Below, in pieces: positions 43,225 through 52,868 of a stretch of 64,000 bases of DNA (position 1 is the stretch's first letter; the number at the start of each line of letters is the position of its first letter). The DNA lies in contig NZ_CP133470.1 in assembly GCF_031191205.1 (NCBI RefSeq), positions 1,185,501 to 1,249,500 of the forward strand, read 5' to 3'. The DNA is from Haemophilus parainfluenzae ATCC 33392 (GTDB taxonomy: Bacteria; Pseudomonadota; Gammaproteobacteria; Enterobacterales; Pasteurellaceae). Under the pieces are notes generated by a model that did no database searches, was not told where the DNA came from, and saw only the letters and a list, made by a program, of their open reading frames with translations. The translations under genes and the position numbers were made by a program.

Positions 43225-43263
43225 CAATTTAAAATTGACAAATTACGCAAATGAGCGTATATT
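43225..43263 (+). promoter_or_regulatory. Promoter of transposase 2 with overlapping operator candidates
   Basis: TTGACA (43235-43240), 17 bases and TATATT (43258-43263) form a near-consensus sigma70 promoter reading toward transposase 2. The palindrome CAATTT-A-AAATTG (43225-43237) overlaps the -35, and a TGAGCG element sits just before the -10. Similar TGAGC motifs occur near 43210 and 43295. These are candidate XRE binding sites. A minus-strand promoter for the repressor must lie here too but is not clear. Confidence 0.65.
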
Positions 43264-43339
43264 TGTTTTCAGTTTAAACGCATTTTATCACGTTTGAGCA
43301 TATTTAAAATCTCTATTAACATAAATTTTAAACAAGACG

Positions 43340-44377
43340 ATGACTCAGCATTTCTTACTTTCTAGCAAAGCTCGCTCGCTTTCTTCTTACGAGATTGCAC
43401 AACTCTCGGAAGAAGAAGCGTATGATTTGCTTTGTGAATTAAGATGGGGTGGCAAAGAGTTTATCACTTGTCTTAAATGTGGAGTGCAACATAAACCTTA
43501 TTATATTTCTACACGTAAACAATGGCGTTGCAAACATTGTAATCACACTTTCAGCGTTACTTCTGGTACCATTTTTGCCAATCGCAAGAAACCGATTAAG
43601 GTTTATCTCTATGCTTTAATGGAATGGGTAAATGCTGTCAAAGGGTTATCTTCCCTTCAATTAGCACGTAATGCAAAACTTAATCCTCGCACGGCATTTG
43701 TTTTATCACATAAATTCCGCAAGGCATTACTGGAAAGCCGTGATATGAAACCACTTTCAGGTGTAGTGGATATGGACGGTACTTATGTTCATCCTGCGCC
43801 ACGTAAAGCAAATAAGAAATCTGATCGCATTGACTATTGTTTAAAGGAAAATCAGAATCCTGATAAACGTTGTGTCATGGTTGCACGTGAGCATTATTCG
43901 CCAGAAGAAAAAGCCAGTAATGCGCTGCATTGTGGGGCAAAACGCTCTCACGTTTTTGTAGCGCATACTGAATCGCAATCGGTAGTGAAAAGTTTTGCCG
44001 ATAAGTTCATTAAACCTAATACACAAATCAATACCGATGAAAGCACGGCTTATGATGTCTTGTTGCCTTACTATAACTTGAGAACTGTAAACCATAAAGA
44101 AGAATATCGCAGTGACTTAGGCGTAACGAACAATCAGGCAGAAAGTTTGTTCAGTCGTTTCAAACGTATGTACTACGGACAAGTTCACCGAATTAGCAAT
44201 GAATACTTGCTCAACTATGCTAATGAAATTGCGTACCGTGAGGACAATCGCCGTACCTCAAATAAAGCGCAGTTTATTGATGTATTAAGCCGATGTTTGA
44301 AAACCACCAACGATAACAATGAATGGTGCGGTTATTGGCAACGAAAAATTATTCATCAAGAAGTGATTTGGCAGTAG
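43340..44377 (+). CDS. IS1595-family transposase 2
   Basis: This 345-residue transposase has a zinc ribbon (CLKC near residue 46 and CKHC near 70). Its catalytic residues lie in GVVDMDGTYV, NTDESTAYDV and GVTNNQAESLFSRFKRM. It shares the whole layout with transposase 1 but differs at most positions, so the two are paralogues and not duplicated copies. It reads outward to the right and is followed three bases later by orf140. A near-consensus promoter lies about 75 bases upstream. Confidence 0.88.
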   Translation: MTQHFLLSSKARSLSSYEIAQLSEEEAYDLLCELRWGGKEFITCLKCGVQHKPYYISTRKQWRCKHCNHTFSVTSGTIFANRKKPIKVYLYALMEWVNAVKGLSSLQLARNAKLNPRTAFVLSHKFRKALLESRDMKPLSGVVDMDGTYVHPAPRKANKKSDRIDYCLKENQNPDKRCVMVAREHYSPEEKASNALHCGAKRSHVFVAHTESQSVVKSFADKFIKPNTQINTDESTAYDVLLPYYNLRTVNHKEEYRSDLGVTNNQAESLFSRFKRMYYGQVHRISNEYLLNYANEIAYREDNRRTSNKAQFIDVLSRCLKTTNDNNEWCGYWQRKIIHQEVIWQ

Positions 44378-44380
44378 ATT

Positions 44381-44803
44381 ATGGCATACAACCTTGATAA
44401 GAAACTCAAAGAATTTGAGTTTGAGCGTAAACAGGTATTGCATCATCTCGCGTTACTTGATGCGAACATTGCCACATTAAAACGTGCTATTGAGTTTACT
44501 CAACAGGAAAGTGATGTAGCCCTTTATAATACGGACAACTTTGTGTACCGTTCCAAATATAAGCTCTTTAAAGGGAAAATTCGTAAATACATCGTACAAA
44601 TGATGCGAGAAGCACCCAATAAAGCCTTTACAATTGCAGAACTCACGCAGCGCATTTTTGATATTGAACAAAACCCTGATACACCGTCCGAAAAACATCT
44701 TGATTCCGTTCGTAAACAACTGAATGAGTTTTATAAGAGAGAATGGATTGATAGAATTCAAATCAGCCGAAATGAGGTTCACTGGCAATGGAAACAAAAA
44801 TAG
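44381..44803 (+). CDS. Coiled-coil plus winged-helix accessory protein (orf140)
   Basis: This 140-residue protein has an N-terminal coiled coil (about residues 5-42) and a C-terminal winged-helix-like domain (KIRKYIVQMMREAPNKAFTI, then IDRIQISRNEVHWQW). I know no named family for it. It starts 3 bases after the transposase 2 stop, so it should be translationally coupled. It resembles orf154 in layout. A DNA-binding helper of the transposase is a reasonable guess. Confidence 0.75.
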   Translation: MAYNLDKKLKEFEFERKQVLHHLALLDANIATLKRAIEFTQQESDVALYNTDNFVYRSKYKLFKGKIRKYIVQMMREAPNKAFTIAELTQRIFDIEQNPDTPSEKHLDSVRKQLNEFYKREWIDRIQISRNEVHWQWKQK

Positions 44804-44824
44804 CGGTATTTCTACCGCTATTTA

Positions 44825-45289
44825 CTATCCTTGCTCAAGTGTTCTCAATCGCCAATGTTGTGAGTTATCTATTAAGCATTTTTCCACTAACGATTTATAC
44901 TTTAAATAGTTTAATGTACAAGCAATCGTTTGTGATTGTTTATACGGTATGACTTCTTCAATCTCTTGCCCATCTAACTTCATCGCCAGATATGTAATCT
45001 CCTTCACACTTAACCATTTTGAAGGCTCTTGTTTTAGTACCTGAGCAATCAACTGTTGAGGAGAAGTTTGGAAACGAAGATTTCTAAATTTGGGGTTTGA
45101 CGGTAAAGGCGGTTCTTCCCGACCTTTTGCGTGATTTAATGCTACACGATAGTCTGAAATCTTCCGATCAAGATCTTTTAATTCTTTATGGAGTTGCTTG
45201 ATTTGCGCTACAATTTCTTTCTTTTCGGTTTCAATTTCTTCAATCGCTTCTTCAAGCGCATTTTCCAAAGTTGATTTTTGTTTTGTCAT
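44825..45289 (-). CDS. Coiled-coil plus winged-helix protein (orf154)
   Basis: This 154-residue protein has a strong N-terminal coiled coil (ENALEEAIEEIETEKKEIVA through about residue 55), a linker, and a C-terminal domain (LIAQVLKQEPSKWLSVKEIT, with HWRLRTLEQG at the end). Its layout and closing HW-aromatic motif parallel orf140, suggesting paralogy. It converges on orf140 and reads away from the right end. Function unknown. Confidence 0.75.
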   Translation of the reverse strand: MTKQKSTLENALEEAIEEIETEKKEIVAQIKQLHKELKDLDRKISDYRVALNHAKGREEPPLPSNPKFRNLRFQTSPQQLIAQVLKQEPSKWLSVKEITYLAMKLDGQEIEEVIPYKQSQTIACTLNYLKYKSLVEKCLIDNSQHWRLRTLEQG

Positions 45290-45350
45290 TGACTATTCTT
45301 ACCTTTCGTACATAAAAGATAAGAAAATGTAGCAGAAACAACAAATTAAA

Positions 45351-45377
45351 TCTTTGTGCAACTGCTACATAATACCG
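45351..45377 (-). repeat. Right terminal inverted repeat of the element
   Basis: Perfect 27-bp inverse of 37799-37825. A partial internal inverted copy (TGTAGCAG, 45328-45335) lies about 30 bases inside and could be an extra transposase contact. The left end lacks it. Confidence 0.92.
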
Positions 45378-45385
45378 TGTTTTTT
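45378..45385. repeat. Target-site duplication (right), TGTTTTTT
   Basis: Identical to 37791-37798. It also forms part of the right arm (45380-45396) of the interrupted hairpin terminator. Confidence 0.85.
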
Positions 45386-45401
45386 GACCGCTCTTTCGTT
45401 T

Positions 45402-45878
45402 TTATGGTGTAGGTGGATCCATTAATTCAAGGATTTTATCTGTAGGCTCTTTTATATCGAAACTCGATTCCATTAATAATGAAAAAGTCTCGTCATTTCG
45501 TTTACAAGCAGCATGAGAAATTAGCTTACCTTTCTTATTACGCAAATCGATAGTAACTTGACTGATGCTCGTCTTATCTACTGCTCTTTCTTTTATTATC
45601 GTCCACAACTGATTATTTTCTGTTGGTGGAAGAAAAAGAGTCGCTTCTGTGGCATAAGCTTGTAAGTAAGCATTATCTATCGTTTGATCAGCCACATTCA
45701 CATCGTTTTTCATGTAAGTGAATGTTTTAAGATTATTTAGCTCGACCCAAAGTTTTTCCCCTTTGGTGCTTTCACATTTTACAACATCAATGACGCTATC
45801 ACCGAGATTCATGACATTCTCATTTGCGAACGAACATAGTGGAACGGCAGCCCAAAATACCCAAAGATATTTTTTCAT
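45402..45878 (-). CDS. Hypothetical exported protein
   Basis: I do not recognise this 158-residue protein. It has a signal peptide (MKKYLWVFWAAVPLCSFA) and so should be periplasmic. Two cysteines (VKCEST and AACKRND) could pair. It ends 24 bases from the mobile element and has lost its shared terminator with argH. It is on the same strand as yajQ, which lies directly upstream. Confidence 0.75.
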   Translation of the reverse strand: MKKYLWVFWAAVPLCSFANENVMNLGDSVIDVVKCESTKGEKLWVELNNLKTFTYMKNDVNVADQTIDNAYLQAYATEATLFLPPTENNQLWTIIKERAVDKTSISQVTIDLRNKKGKLISHAACKRNDETFSLLMESSFDIKEPTDKILELMDPPTP

Positions 45879-45882
45879 TAAA

Positions 45883-47339
<1,457 letters not shown>

Positions 47340-47386
47340 AGAAAATCCTGTAAATTGTGAATACTCATCTATTCTAGCCGATCTTG

Positions 47387-48085
47387 GTGAAAAAATGGAA
47401 AAACAACGTGCAATTAATTAAAGAAAAACTTCAAAAATCACTGATGTTTGGGCTCATCGTGCTGCTTTGTATCAGTGCCATGGCGGTGATTTTGTTTGGT
47501 GTGAAACAATTTAAGATTGGTTCACAGCTTTCAAGTGTGAATCAAGTAGCGAATTTATCGCATACTTTGGTTCGTCAGCAAGCCAATTTATTTTCAGTTT
47601 TATTAACCAATAATGCGAAATCTGATCAGCTCATTGAAAATTTAGATAATTTAGTTAAAGAGAATTTTGTGCTTGATGCGACCATTTATGATTATAACGG
47701 TAAAGAATTGGCACAAAGTACCAATACTGGCAATCTTCGTGAACAACTAGGCTTAGAAAATAAAAATGAAGGTGAGTTTTTAACACAGCAAATTGTTGAG
47801 CCAATTTACTCTGCTTCGAATAATGCCATTCGTGGCTTTTTGCGGGTGACGTTTGATGTCCAATATGCTCAAACGACGCAGAGCAAAATCAATCAAATGT
47901 TTCATCGCTTATATGGTGAAATTGTCGTGGTCTTTTTATTAGGCGCTTTATTCGCCAGTTCCATTCATTATTTTTTAAGTCATTATCGTCGAACATATCG
48001 AAAACCAGTGGAAACTAAAACGGTGGTTAATTTGCAAGGTAAATCGAGTAGCCAGCGTTTCCATCAACGTCGTCGAAGAATTTGA
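47387..48085 (+). CDS. Smp/YtjB family membrane protein
   Basis: This protein of about 232 residues has an N-terminal membrane helix (LMFGLIVLLCISAMAVILFG), a periplasmic domain and a second helix (IVVVFLLGALFASSIHYFL) with a basic tail. It matches the SMP/YtjB family, the usual divergent neighbour of serB. I choose GTG at 47387, and TTG at 47384 is equally possible. There is no good ribosome site. Confidence 0.85.
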   Translation: MKKWKNNVQLIKEKLQKSLMFGLIVLLCISAMAVILFGVKQFKIGSQLSSVNQVANLSHTLVRQQANLFSVLLTNNAKSDQLIENLDNLVKENFVLDATIYDYNGKELAQSTNTGNLREQLGLENKNEGEFLTQQIVEPIYSASNNAIRGFLRVTFDVQYAQTTQSKINQMFHRLYGEIVVVFLLGALFASSIHYFLSHYRRTYRKPVETKTVVNLQGKSSSQRFHQRRRRI

Positions 48086-48170
48086 TTAAGGTAAATAAAA
48101 TTGCAAATATTGGTTAAGCCAATCAGTAAATAAGGTAGAATACTGAGAATTATTTAGATAGGAGAAAAAC

Positions 48171-50168
48171 ATGGCAACTCGTAGACAACTCGCCAACGCA
48201 ATTCGTGCGCTATCAATGGATGCGGTACAAAAAGCGAAATCAGGCCACCCAGGTGCACCGATGGGAATGGCGGATATCGCTGAAGTATTATGGCGCGATT
48301 TCTTAAAACACAACCCAAACAATCCTAAATGGGCCGATCGCGACCGTTTTGTGCTTTCTAACGGCCACGGTTCAATGTTGATTTATAGCTTATTACATTT
48401 AACAGGCTATGATCTTTCTATCGAAGATTTAAAACAATTCCGTCAATTACATTCTAAAACCCCTGGACACCCAGAATATGGTTATGCACCAGGTGTTGAA
48501 ACTACTACCGGTCCGTTAGGTCAAGGTATTACCAATGCCGTGGGTATGGCGATTGCTGAGAAAACATTAGCAGGTCAATTTAACCGTGAAGGCCATGAAA
48601 TCGTAGACCACCACACTTATGTGTTCTTAGGTGATGGCTGTTTAATGGAAGGGATTTCTCATGAAGCTTGCTCTTTAGCAGGTACATTAGGTCTTGGTAA
48701 ATTAATCGCATTCTACGATGACAACAATATTTCGATTGATGGTCATGTTGATGGTTGGTTCAGTGATGATACGGCAGAACGTTTTGAAGCTTATGGCTGG
48801 CAAGTAATCCGCAATGTGGATGGTCACGATGCAGAACAAATTCGCGCTGCAACCATTCTTGCTCAAGCAGAAAAAGAAAAACCAACTTTAATTATTTGTA
48901 AAACTATCATCGGTTTTGGTTCACCAAATAAATCAGGTTCTCATGATTGTCACGGTGCACCATTAGGTGATGAAGAAATCGCATTAACTCGTAAAGTACT
49001 AGGCTGGGAATATGGTCCATTTGAAATTCCGGCTGAGTACTATGCAGAATGGTCTGCGAAAGAAAAAGGCGCTGCAGCAGAAAAATCTTGGGAAGAAAAA
49101 TTTGCCGCTTATGCAAAAGCATATCCTGAACTTGCTGCAGAATTTACACGTCGTGTAAACGGTGAATTACCAGCAAATTGGGCAGCAGAATCTAAAGCGT
49201 TCATTGAAAAATTACAAGCCAACCCTGCAAGTATTGCAAGCCGTAAAGCATCACAAAATGCAATCGAAGCTTATGCACATGTATTACCTGAATTCTTAGG
49301 TGGCTCTGCAGACTTAGCAAGCTCTAACTTAACGTTATGGAGCGGTTCTAAACCAATTCGTGCACACGAAAACGTAGGTGGTAACTACCTTAACTATGGT
49401 GTGCGTGAGTTCGGTATGTCAGCGATTATGAATGGTATTGCTTTACACGGAGGGTTCATTCCTTACGGCGCAACCTTCTTAATGTTCTACGAATATGCAC
49501 ACAATGCGGTGCGTATGGCGGCATTAATGAAACAACGTGCTTTATTCGTTTATACTCATGACTCGATCGGTTTAGGCGAAGATGGTCCAACTCACCAACC
49601 AGTTGAGCAAACCACCTCATTACGCTTAATTCCAAATCTTGAAACATGGCGTCCTTGTGACCAAGTGGAGTCAGCTATCGCATGGCAACAAGCGGTTGAA
49701 CGTCAAGATGGCCCAAGTGCGTTGATTTTTACCCGTCAAAACTTAGCACAAATGGACCGCACTTCTGCACAATTAGATGCAGTTAAACGTGGTGCTTATG
49801 TATTAAAAGACTGTGAGGGAACACCTGAGTTAATCTTCATTGCGACAGGTTCTGAAGTGGAATTAGCAGTGAAAGCAGCAGATGTATTGACTGCTGAAGG
49901 TAAAAAAGTACGTATTGTTTCTATGCCAAGCACTAACCGTTTCGACAAACAAGATGCAGCGTACCGTGAAAGCGTATTACCTGCAGCGGTAACCAAACGT
50001 GTTGCGATTGAAGCGGGCATTGCGGACTTCTGGTATAAATACGTTGGCTTTGAAGGTCGTGTAGTGGGCATGAATAGCTTCGGCGAATCAGCACCTGCGG
50101 ATCAATTATTCAAACTCTTTGGTTTCACCGTAGATAACGTGGTGGCAAAAGCAAAAGAGATTTTATAA
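48171..50168 (+). CDS. tkt: Transketolase
   Basis: Transketolase moves two-carbon units between sugar phosphates in the pentose phosphate pathway using thiamine diphosphate. The 665-residue protein shows [19 protein letters not shown], the ThDP motif [19 protein letters not shown] with the closing NN of [10 protein letters not shown], and [22 protein letters not shown] site precedes the start. It is a single gene with a strong terminator. Confidence 0.97.
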   Translation: MATRRQLANAIRALSMDAVQKAKSGHPGAPMGMADIAEVLWRDFLKHNPNNPKWADRDRFVLSNGHGSMLIYSLLHLTGYDLSIEDLKQFRQLHSKTPGHPEYGYAPGVETTTGPLGQGITNAVGMAIAEKTLAGQFNREGHEIVDHHTYVFLGDGCLMEGISHEACSLAGTLGLGKLIAFYDDNNISIDGHVDGWFSDDTAERFEAYGWQVIRNVDGHDAEQIRAATILAQAEKEKPTLIICKTIIGFGSPNKSGSHDCHGAPLGDEEIALTRKVLGWEYGPFEIPAEYYAEWSAKEKGAAAEKSWEEKFAAYAKAYPELAAEFTRRVNGELPANWAAESKAFIEKLQANPASIASRKASQNAIEAYAHVLPEFLGGSADLASSNLTLWSGSKPIRAHENVGGNYLNYGVREFGMSAIMNGIALHGGFIPYGATFLMFYEYAHNAVRMAALMKQRALFVYTHDSIGLGEDGPTHQPVEQTTSLRLIPNLETWRPCDQVESAIAWQQAVERQDGPSALIFTRQNLAQMDRTSAQLDAVKRGAYVLKDCEGTPELIFIATGSEVELAVKAADVLTAEGKKVRIVSMPSTNRFDKQDAAYRESVLPAAVTKRVAIEAGIADFWYKYVGFEGRVVGMNSFGESAPADQLFKLFGFTVDNVVAKAKEIL

Positions 50169-50185
50169 TTATAAAAATAGATAAG

Positions 50186-50203
50186 GGCAGGTCATTACCT
50201 GCC
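50186..50203 (+). terminator. Rho-independent terminator of tkt
   Basis: GGCAGGT-CATT-ACCTGCC followed by TTTCTTTTTT, 18 bases after the stop. Confidence 0.9.
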
Positions 50204-50220
50204 TTTCTTTTTTGATTTAA

Positions 50221-50264
50221 AAAAAGTGCGGTCAAAAAATAAGAAAATTTTTGACCGCATTTTG
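50221..50264. terminator. Paired uptake-signal inverted repeat
   Basis: AAAAAGTGCGGTCAAAAA and TTTTTGACCGCATTTT form a second hairpin downstream of tkt. One arm has a mutated core (GCATT for GCACTT). Confidence 0.65.
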
Positions 50265-50394
50265 TTTTTATCTGCTTTCACCTTGTTATCTAAGCCTTTT
50301 TTCGTCAATCCATTGAGTTAGCCTTTCAAGTTTGCTAAAATTCGCAACACTTTTTGCGATAAAAAATAAAACGTAAAAAGTGAGTTCGGAAGAA

Positions 50395-50605
50395 GGTAGC
50401 TGGAGAGTAGGGAATTGCCCCTACGCCGACGAGGTAAAATCTTTCAGGCGCAATTGCAAGATTGCAGGGACTGTTACTGGACGAACCCTTGGAGAGATCC
50501 ATTGCATTTATTGATGTAAATGGACGCCGAAGGCGCAAAAGAGCGGTCGACTTTTCGATTGTTTTCCAAACGCTCAGGCAAAAGGACAGGGGCAAAAGAC
50601 AATCC
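50395..50605 (+). ncRNA. Tandem glycine riboswitch
   Basis: Two consecutive gcvT-type aptamers are readable. Aptamer 1 (about 50395-50478) has CTGGAGAGTAGGG, CGCCGACGAGGTAAA and CTTTCAGGCGCAA. Aptamer 2 (about 50486-50605) has TTGGAGAGATCC, CGCCGAAGGCGCAAA and CGCTCAGGCAAAAGGACAGG. The conserved GGAGAG, CGCCGA and CAGGCAAAAGGAC blocks are unmistakable. Glycine binding should regulate the symporter gene that starts at 50688. Aptamer 2 contains an AGAGCGGTC uptake-signal-like core. Confidence 0.93.
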
Positions 50606-50644
50606 GTATTATCAAAAATATTTCTATCGGGATTCTTCTTGTCT

Positions 50645-50679
50645 CCTTGTCGAGTTTATTTGTATTTTAAGCGACGAGG
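50645..50679 (+). promoter_or_regulatory. Expression platform: helix sequestering the ribosome site
   Basis: CCTTGTCG (50645-50652) can pair with CGACGAGG (50672-50679), 8 bp with one G-U. The second arm overlaps the GAGGA ribosome site nine bases before ATG 50688. There is no poly-T hairpin, so control is probably at translation initiation. Confidence 0.6.
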
Positions 50680-50687
50680 AATCATCA

Positions 50688-52058
50688 ATGTCATTACAGA
50701 CAATCTTATCGGCTATTAGTAGCTTTATATGGGGACCGCCCCTACTTATTCTTTTGTCCGGAACAGGACTTTATCTCACCCTTCGTTTAGGCTTCTTACA
50801 AATTCGTTATTTGCCTCGTGCCTTGGGTTATTTATTTGCTCGTGGTGCGAATAAAGGCAAAGGGGATGTGTCTTCTTTTGCGGCACTTTGTACGGCATTG
50901 GCCGCAACTATCGGGACCGGGAATATCGTCGGCGTAGCTACCGCAGTACAAGCGGGTGGCCCAGGCGCAATTTTTTGGATGTGGTTGGTTGCATTATTAG
51001 GCATGGCAACCAAATATGCAGAATGTTTGCTTGCTGTGAAATATCGTGTACGCGATAAATATGGTTTTATGGCTGGTGGGCCAATGTACTACATTGAACG
51101 TGGTCTTGGTATCAAATGGTTAGCGAAATTATTTGCGCTATTTGGGGTGTTGGTGGCCTTCTTCGGTATCGGTACTTTCCCTCAAGTGAATGCGATTACA
51201 CATGCAATGCAAGACACCTTTAATGTACCTGTTGTGATTACTGCAACAGTGGTGACCGTATTGGTCGCCATGATTATTCTCGGTGGGGTAAGACGTATTG
51301 CGAGAGCATCTGCAGTCATTGTGCCTTTTATGGCGCTTGGTTATGTAACGACTTCAATTATCATCTTAATCGTTAATTACGACAAATTGCCTACTGCAAT
51401 TGCATTAATTATTCAGAGTGCGTTTAATCCACAAGCAGCTTTAGGCGGAGCAGTTGGTTTTACCGTGATGAAAGCGATTCAATCAGGTGTGGCACGTGGT
51501 ATTTTCTCAAATGAATCTGGTTTAGGGAGTGCGCCTATTGCAGCTGCTGCGGCACAAACGAAAGAGCCTGTTCGCCAAGGTTTAATCTCAATGACAGGAA
51601 CATTTTTAGATACCATCATCGTATGTACGATGACGGGCTTAGTGCTTGTGATTACGGGAGCATGGAGTAATCCTGAGCTTTCAGGCGCAAGCGTGACTAA
51701 CTATGCTTTTGCACAGGGTTTAGGCACATCAATCGGTGCAACGATTGTAACCGTTGGCTTATTATTCTTTGCTTTTACCACAATTTTAGGTTGGTGTTAC
51801 TACGGTGAACGTTGTTTCCTTTACCTAGTTGGTATCCGTGGTATTAAAGTATATCGCTTCGTGTTTATTGTTCTGGTTGGGGCAGGCTCATTCCTGACTT
51901 TAGATTTAATTTGGATCTTAGCGGATATTGTGAATGGTTTAATGGCCTTCCCGAACTTAGTTGCATTAATTGGTTTACGCAAAGAGATTATTTCAGAAAC
52001 CAAAGATTACTTTGAACGTTTAAAAGCAACGCAACATGATCAAGATGAATTAGCCTAA
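50688..52058 (+). CDS. Sodium:alanine/glycine symporter (AGCS family)
   Basis: This 456-residue inner-membrane protein belongs to the AGCS family, which imports alanine or glycine with Na+. Family motifs are IGTGNIVGVATAVQAGGPGA, GGPMYYIERGLG and SNESGLGSAPIAAAAA. I start it at 50688 (MSLQTILSAISSF). An earlier in-frame ATG at 50520 lies inside the riboswitch and is rejected. The glycine riboswitch argues that glycine is a substrate. Confidence 0.95.
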   Translation: MSLQTILSAISSFIWGPPLLILLSGTGLYLTLRLGFLQIRYLPRALGYLFARGANKGKGDVSSFAALCTALAATIGTGNIVGVATAVQAGGPGAIFWMWLVALLGMATKYAECLLAVKYRVRDKYGFMAGGPMYYIERGLGIKWLAKLFALFGVLVAFFGIGTFPQVNAITHAMQDTFNVPVVITATVVTVLVAMIILGGVRRIARASAVIVPFMALGYVTTSIIILIVNYDKLPTAIALIIQSAFNPQAALGGAVGFTVMKAIQSGVARGIFSNESGLGSAPIAAAAAQTKEPVRQGLISMTGTFLDTIIVCTMTGLVLVITGAWSNPELSGASVTNYAFAQGLGTSIGATIVTVGLLFFAFTTILGWCYYGERCFLYLVGIRGIKVYRFVFIVLVGAGSFLTLDLIWILADIVNGLMAFPNLVALIGLRKEIISETKDYFERLKATQHDQDELA

Positions 52059-52075
52059 TTTATCTCATAAAAAGA

Positions 52076-52100
52076 AAAGGGAAGCCGAGTGCTTCCCTTT
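52076..52100 (+). terminator. Rho-independent terminator of the symporter gene
   Basis: AAAGGGAAGC-CGAGT-GCTTCCCTTT, followed by GTTGTTT. The region 52101-52299 has no gene that I can see and should hold the raiA promoter. Confidence 0.88.
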
Positions 52101-52299
52101 GTTGTTTACAGCTTTACATCATAACAAGTTTACACGGAAATGAAATCACATTTTTTCAGAAATTAGATCCCGATCATATTTTTGAACATTTGTTTTTTTA
52201 TTTACCTAAAAGCACTTGAAAAAGTGGTTCAAGGTCGATATGTTGTTACTAAAGATGAACGGAACCGAAGGGTTCATTTAAGCAAAAGAGGTAAATGCT

Positions 52300-52623
52300 A
52301 TGACACTCAATATCACAAGTAAACAAATGGAAATCACTCCTGCAATTCGTGAACATGTGGAGGGAAGACTTGCAAAATTAGAGAAATGGCACACTCAACT
52401 GATTAGCCCGCATTTTGTTTTAAGTAAAGTACCAAACGGCTTTTCTGTAGAGGCTTCAATTGGAACTCCATTAGGTAATCTGTTAGCCACTGCAACGGCT
52501 GATGATATGTATAAAGCGATCAATGAAGTCGAAGAAAAATTAGAACGTCAATTAAATAAACTTCAACATAAAGGCGAATCCCGCCGAGCAGATGAGCGTT
52601 TGAAAGATTCTTTTGAAAAATAA
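52300..52623 (+). CDS. raiA: Ribosome-associated inhibitor RaiA (YfiA)
   Basis: RaiA/HPF-type proteins bind the 30S decoding region and silence ribosomes in stress or stationary phase. The 107-residue protein starts [20 protein letters not shown] and has the [20 protein letters not shown] segment and a basic tail. AAAGAGGT precedes the start. It is a single gene with its own terminator. Confidence 0.93.
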   Translation: MTLNITSKQMEITPAIREHVEGRLAKLEKWHTQLISPHFVLSKVPNGFSVEASIGTPLGNLLATATADDMYKAINEVEEKLERQLNKLQHKGESRRADERLKDSFEK

Positions 52624-52639
52624 AGGATAATGAATAAAT

Positions 52640-52670
52640 AAAAAGGGCGAACATCATGTTCGCCCTTTTT
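52640..52670. terminator. Bidirectional terminator, raiA / small basic ORF
   Basis: AAAAAGGGCGAACAT and ATGTTCGCCCTTTTT form a near-perfect stem around a single C. It serves converging raiA and the 47-residue ORF, whose stop codon touches it. Confidence 0.9.
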
Positions 52671-52813
52671 TAGATATCTTGAATCACTAATTGTAATGCA
52701 TGGCGTTGGAACTGTTTTGCTTTACGATGTTTTAAGCGTCTTAAACGCAAGTTGCGTGAGGCAGAGATATCTCTTGATGTTTTTTTCTTTAAAAACGTTT
52801 TTCTTTTTAACAT
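52670..52813 (-). CDS. Small basic protein of unknown function (47 residues)
   Basis: A 47-codon ORF with a strong AAGGAG site six bases before ATG 52813 encodes MLKRKTFLKKKTSRDISASR and then NLRLRRLKHRKAKQF, ending LQLVIQDI. It is extremely rich in Lys and Arg, with no acidic stretch and no membrane segment, resembling small ribosome- or nucleic-acid-associated proteins in composition only. It sits between raiA and mltF and shares the raiA terminator. I know no family for it. Confidence 0.65.
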   Translation of the reverse strand: MLKRKTFLKKKTSRDISASRNLRLRRLKHRKAKQFQRHALQLVIQDI

Positions 52814-52868
52814 CTTTTTCTCCTTGTTTTCTTTAAGTTCAATAAAACGTTGATTTTTCTGACCGCAC

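Larger units (their letters stand above)
37799..45377. mobile_element. 7.58-kb IS1595-family transposon carrying a BcgI-like R-M system
   Basis: The unit is bounded by perfect 27-bp inverted repeats and an 8-bp target duplication, and it splits a hairpin terminator. Its order is: unknown orf160, transposase 1, specificity subunit, nuclease/methylase subunit, octanucleotide-repeat leader ORF and XRE repressor (all minus), then transposase 2 and orf140 (plus), then orf154 (minus). I found no further copies of the terminal repeat inside, so the whole segment appears to have moved as one unit. No AAGTGCGGT uptake core was seen inside, whereas they are frequent outside, and the R-M genes are markedly AT-rich. 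Both facts fit foreign origin. IS1595 relatives with passenger genes are a known class. Confidence 0.85.

Noticed and set aside
38432..44377. Composite transposon made of two complete insertion sequences
   Set aside because: The transposases are different sequences and I found no inner terminal repeats. Only the outer 27-bp ends with an 8-bp duplication are visible.
50520..50687. N-terminal extension of the symporter from an ATG at 50520
   Set aside because: It lies inside the glycine riboswitch and the predicted residues are polar and unlike the family. ATG 50688 has the ribosome site.
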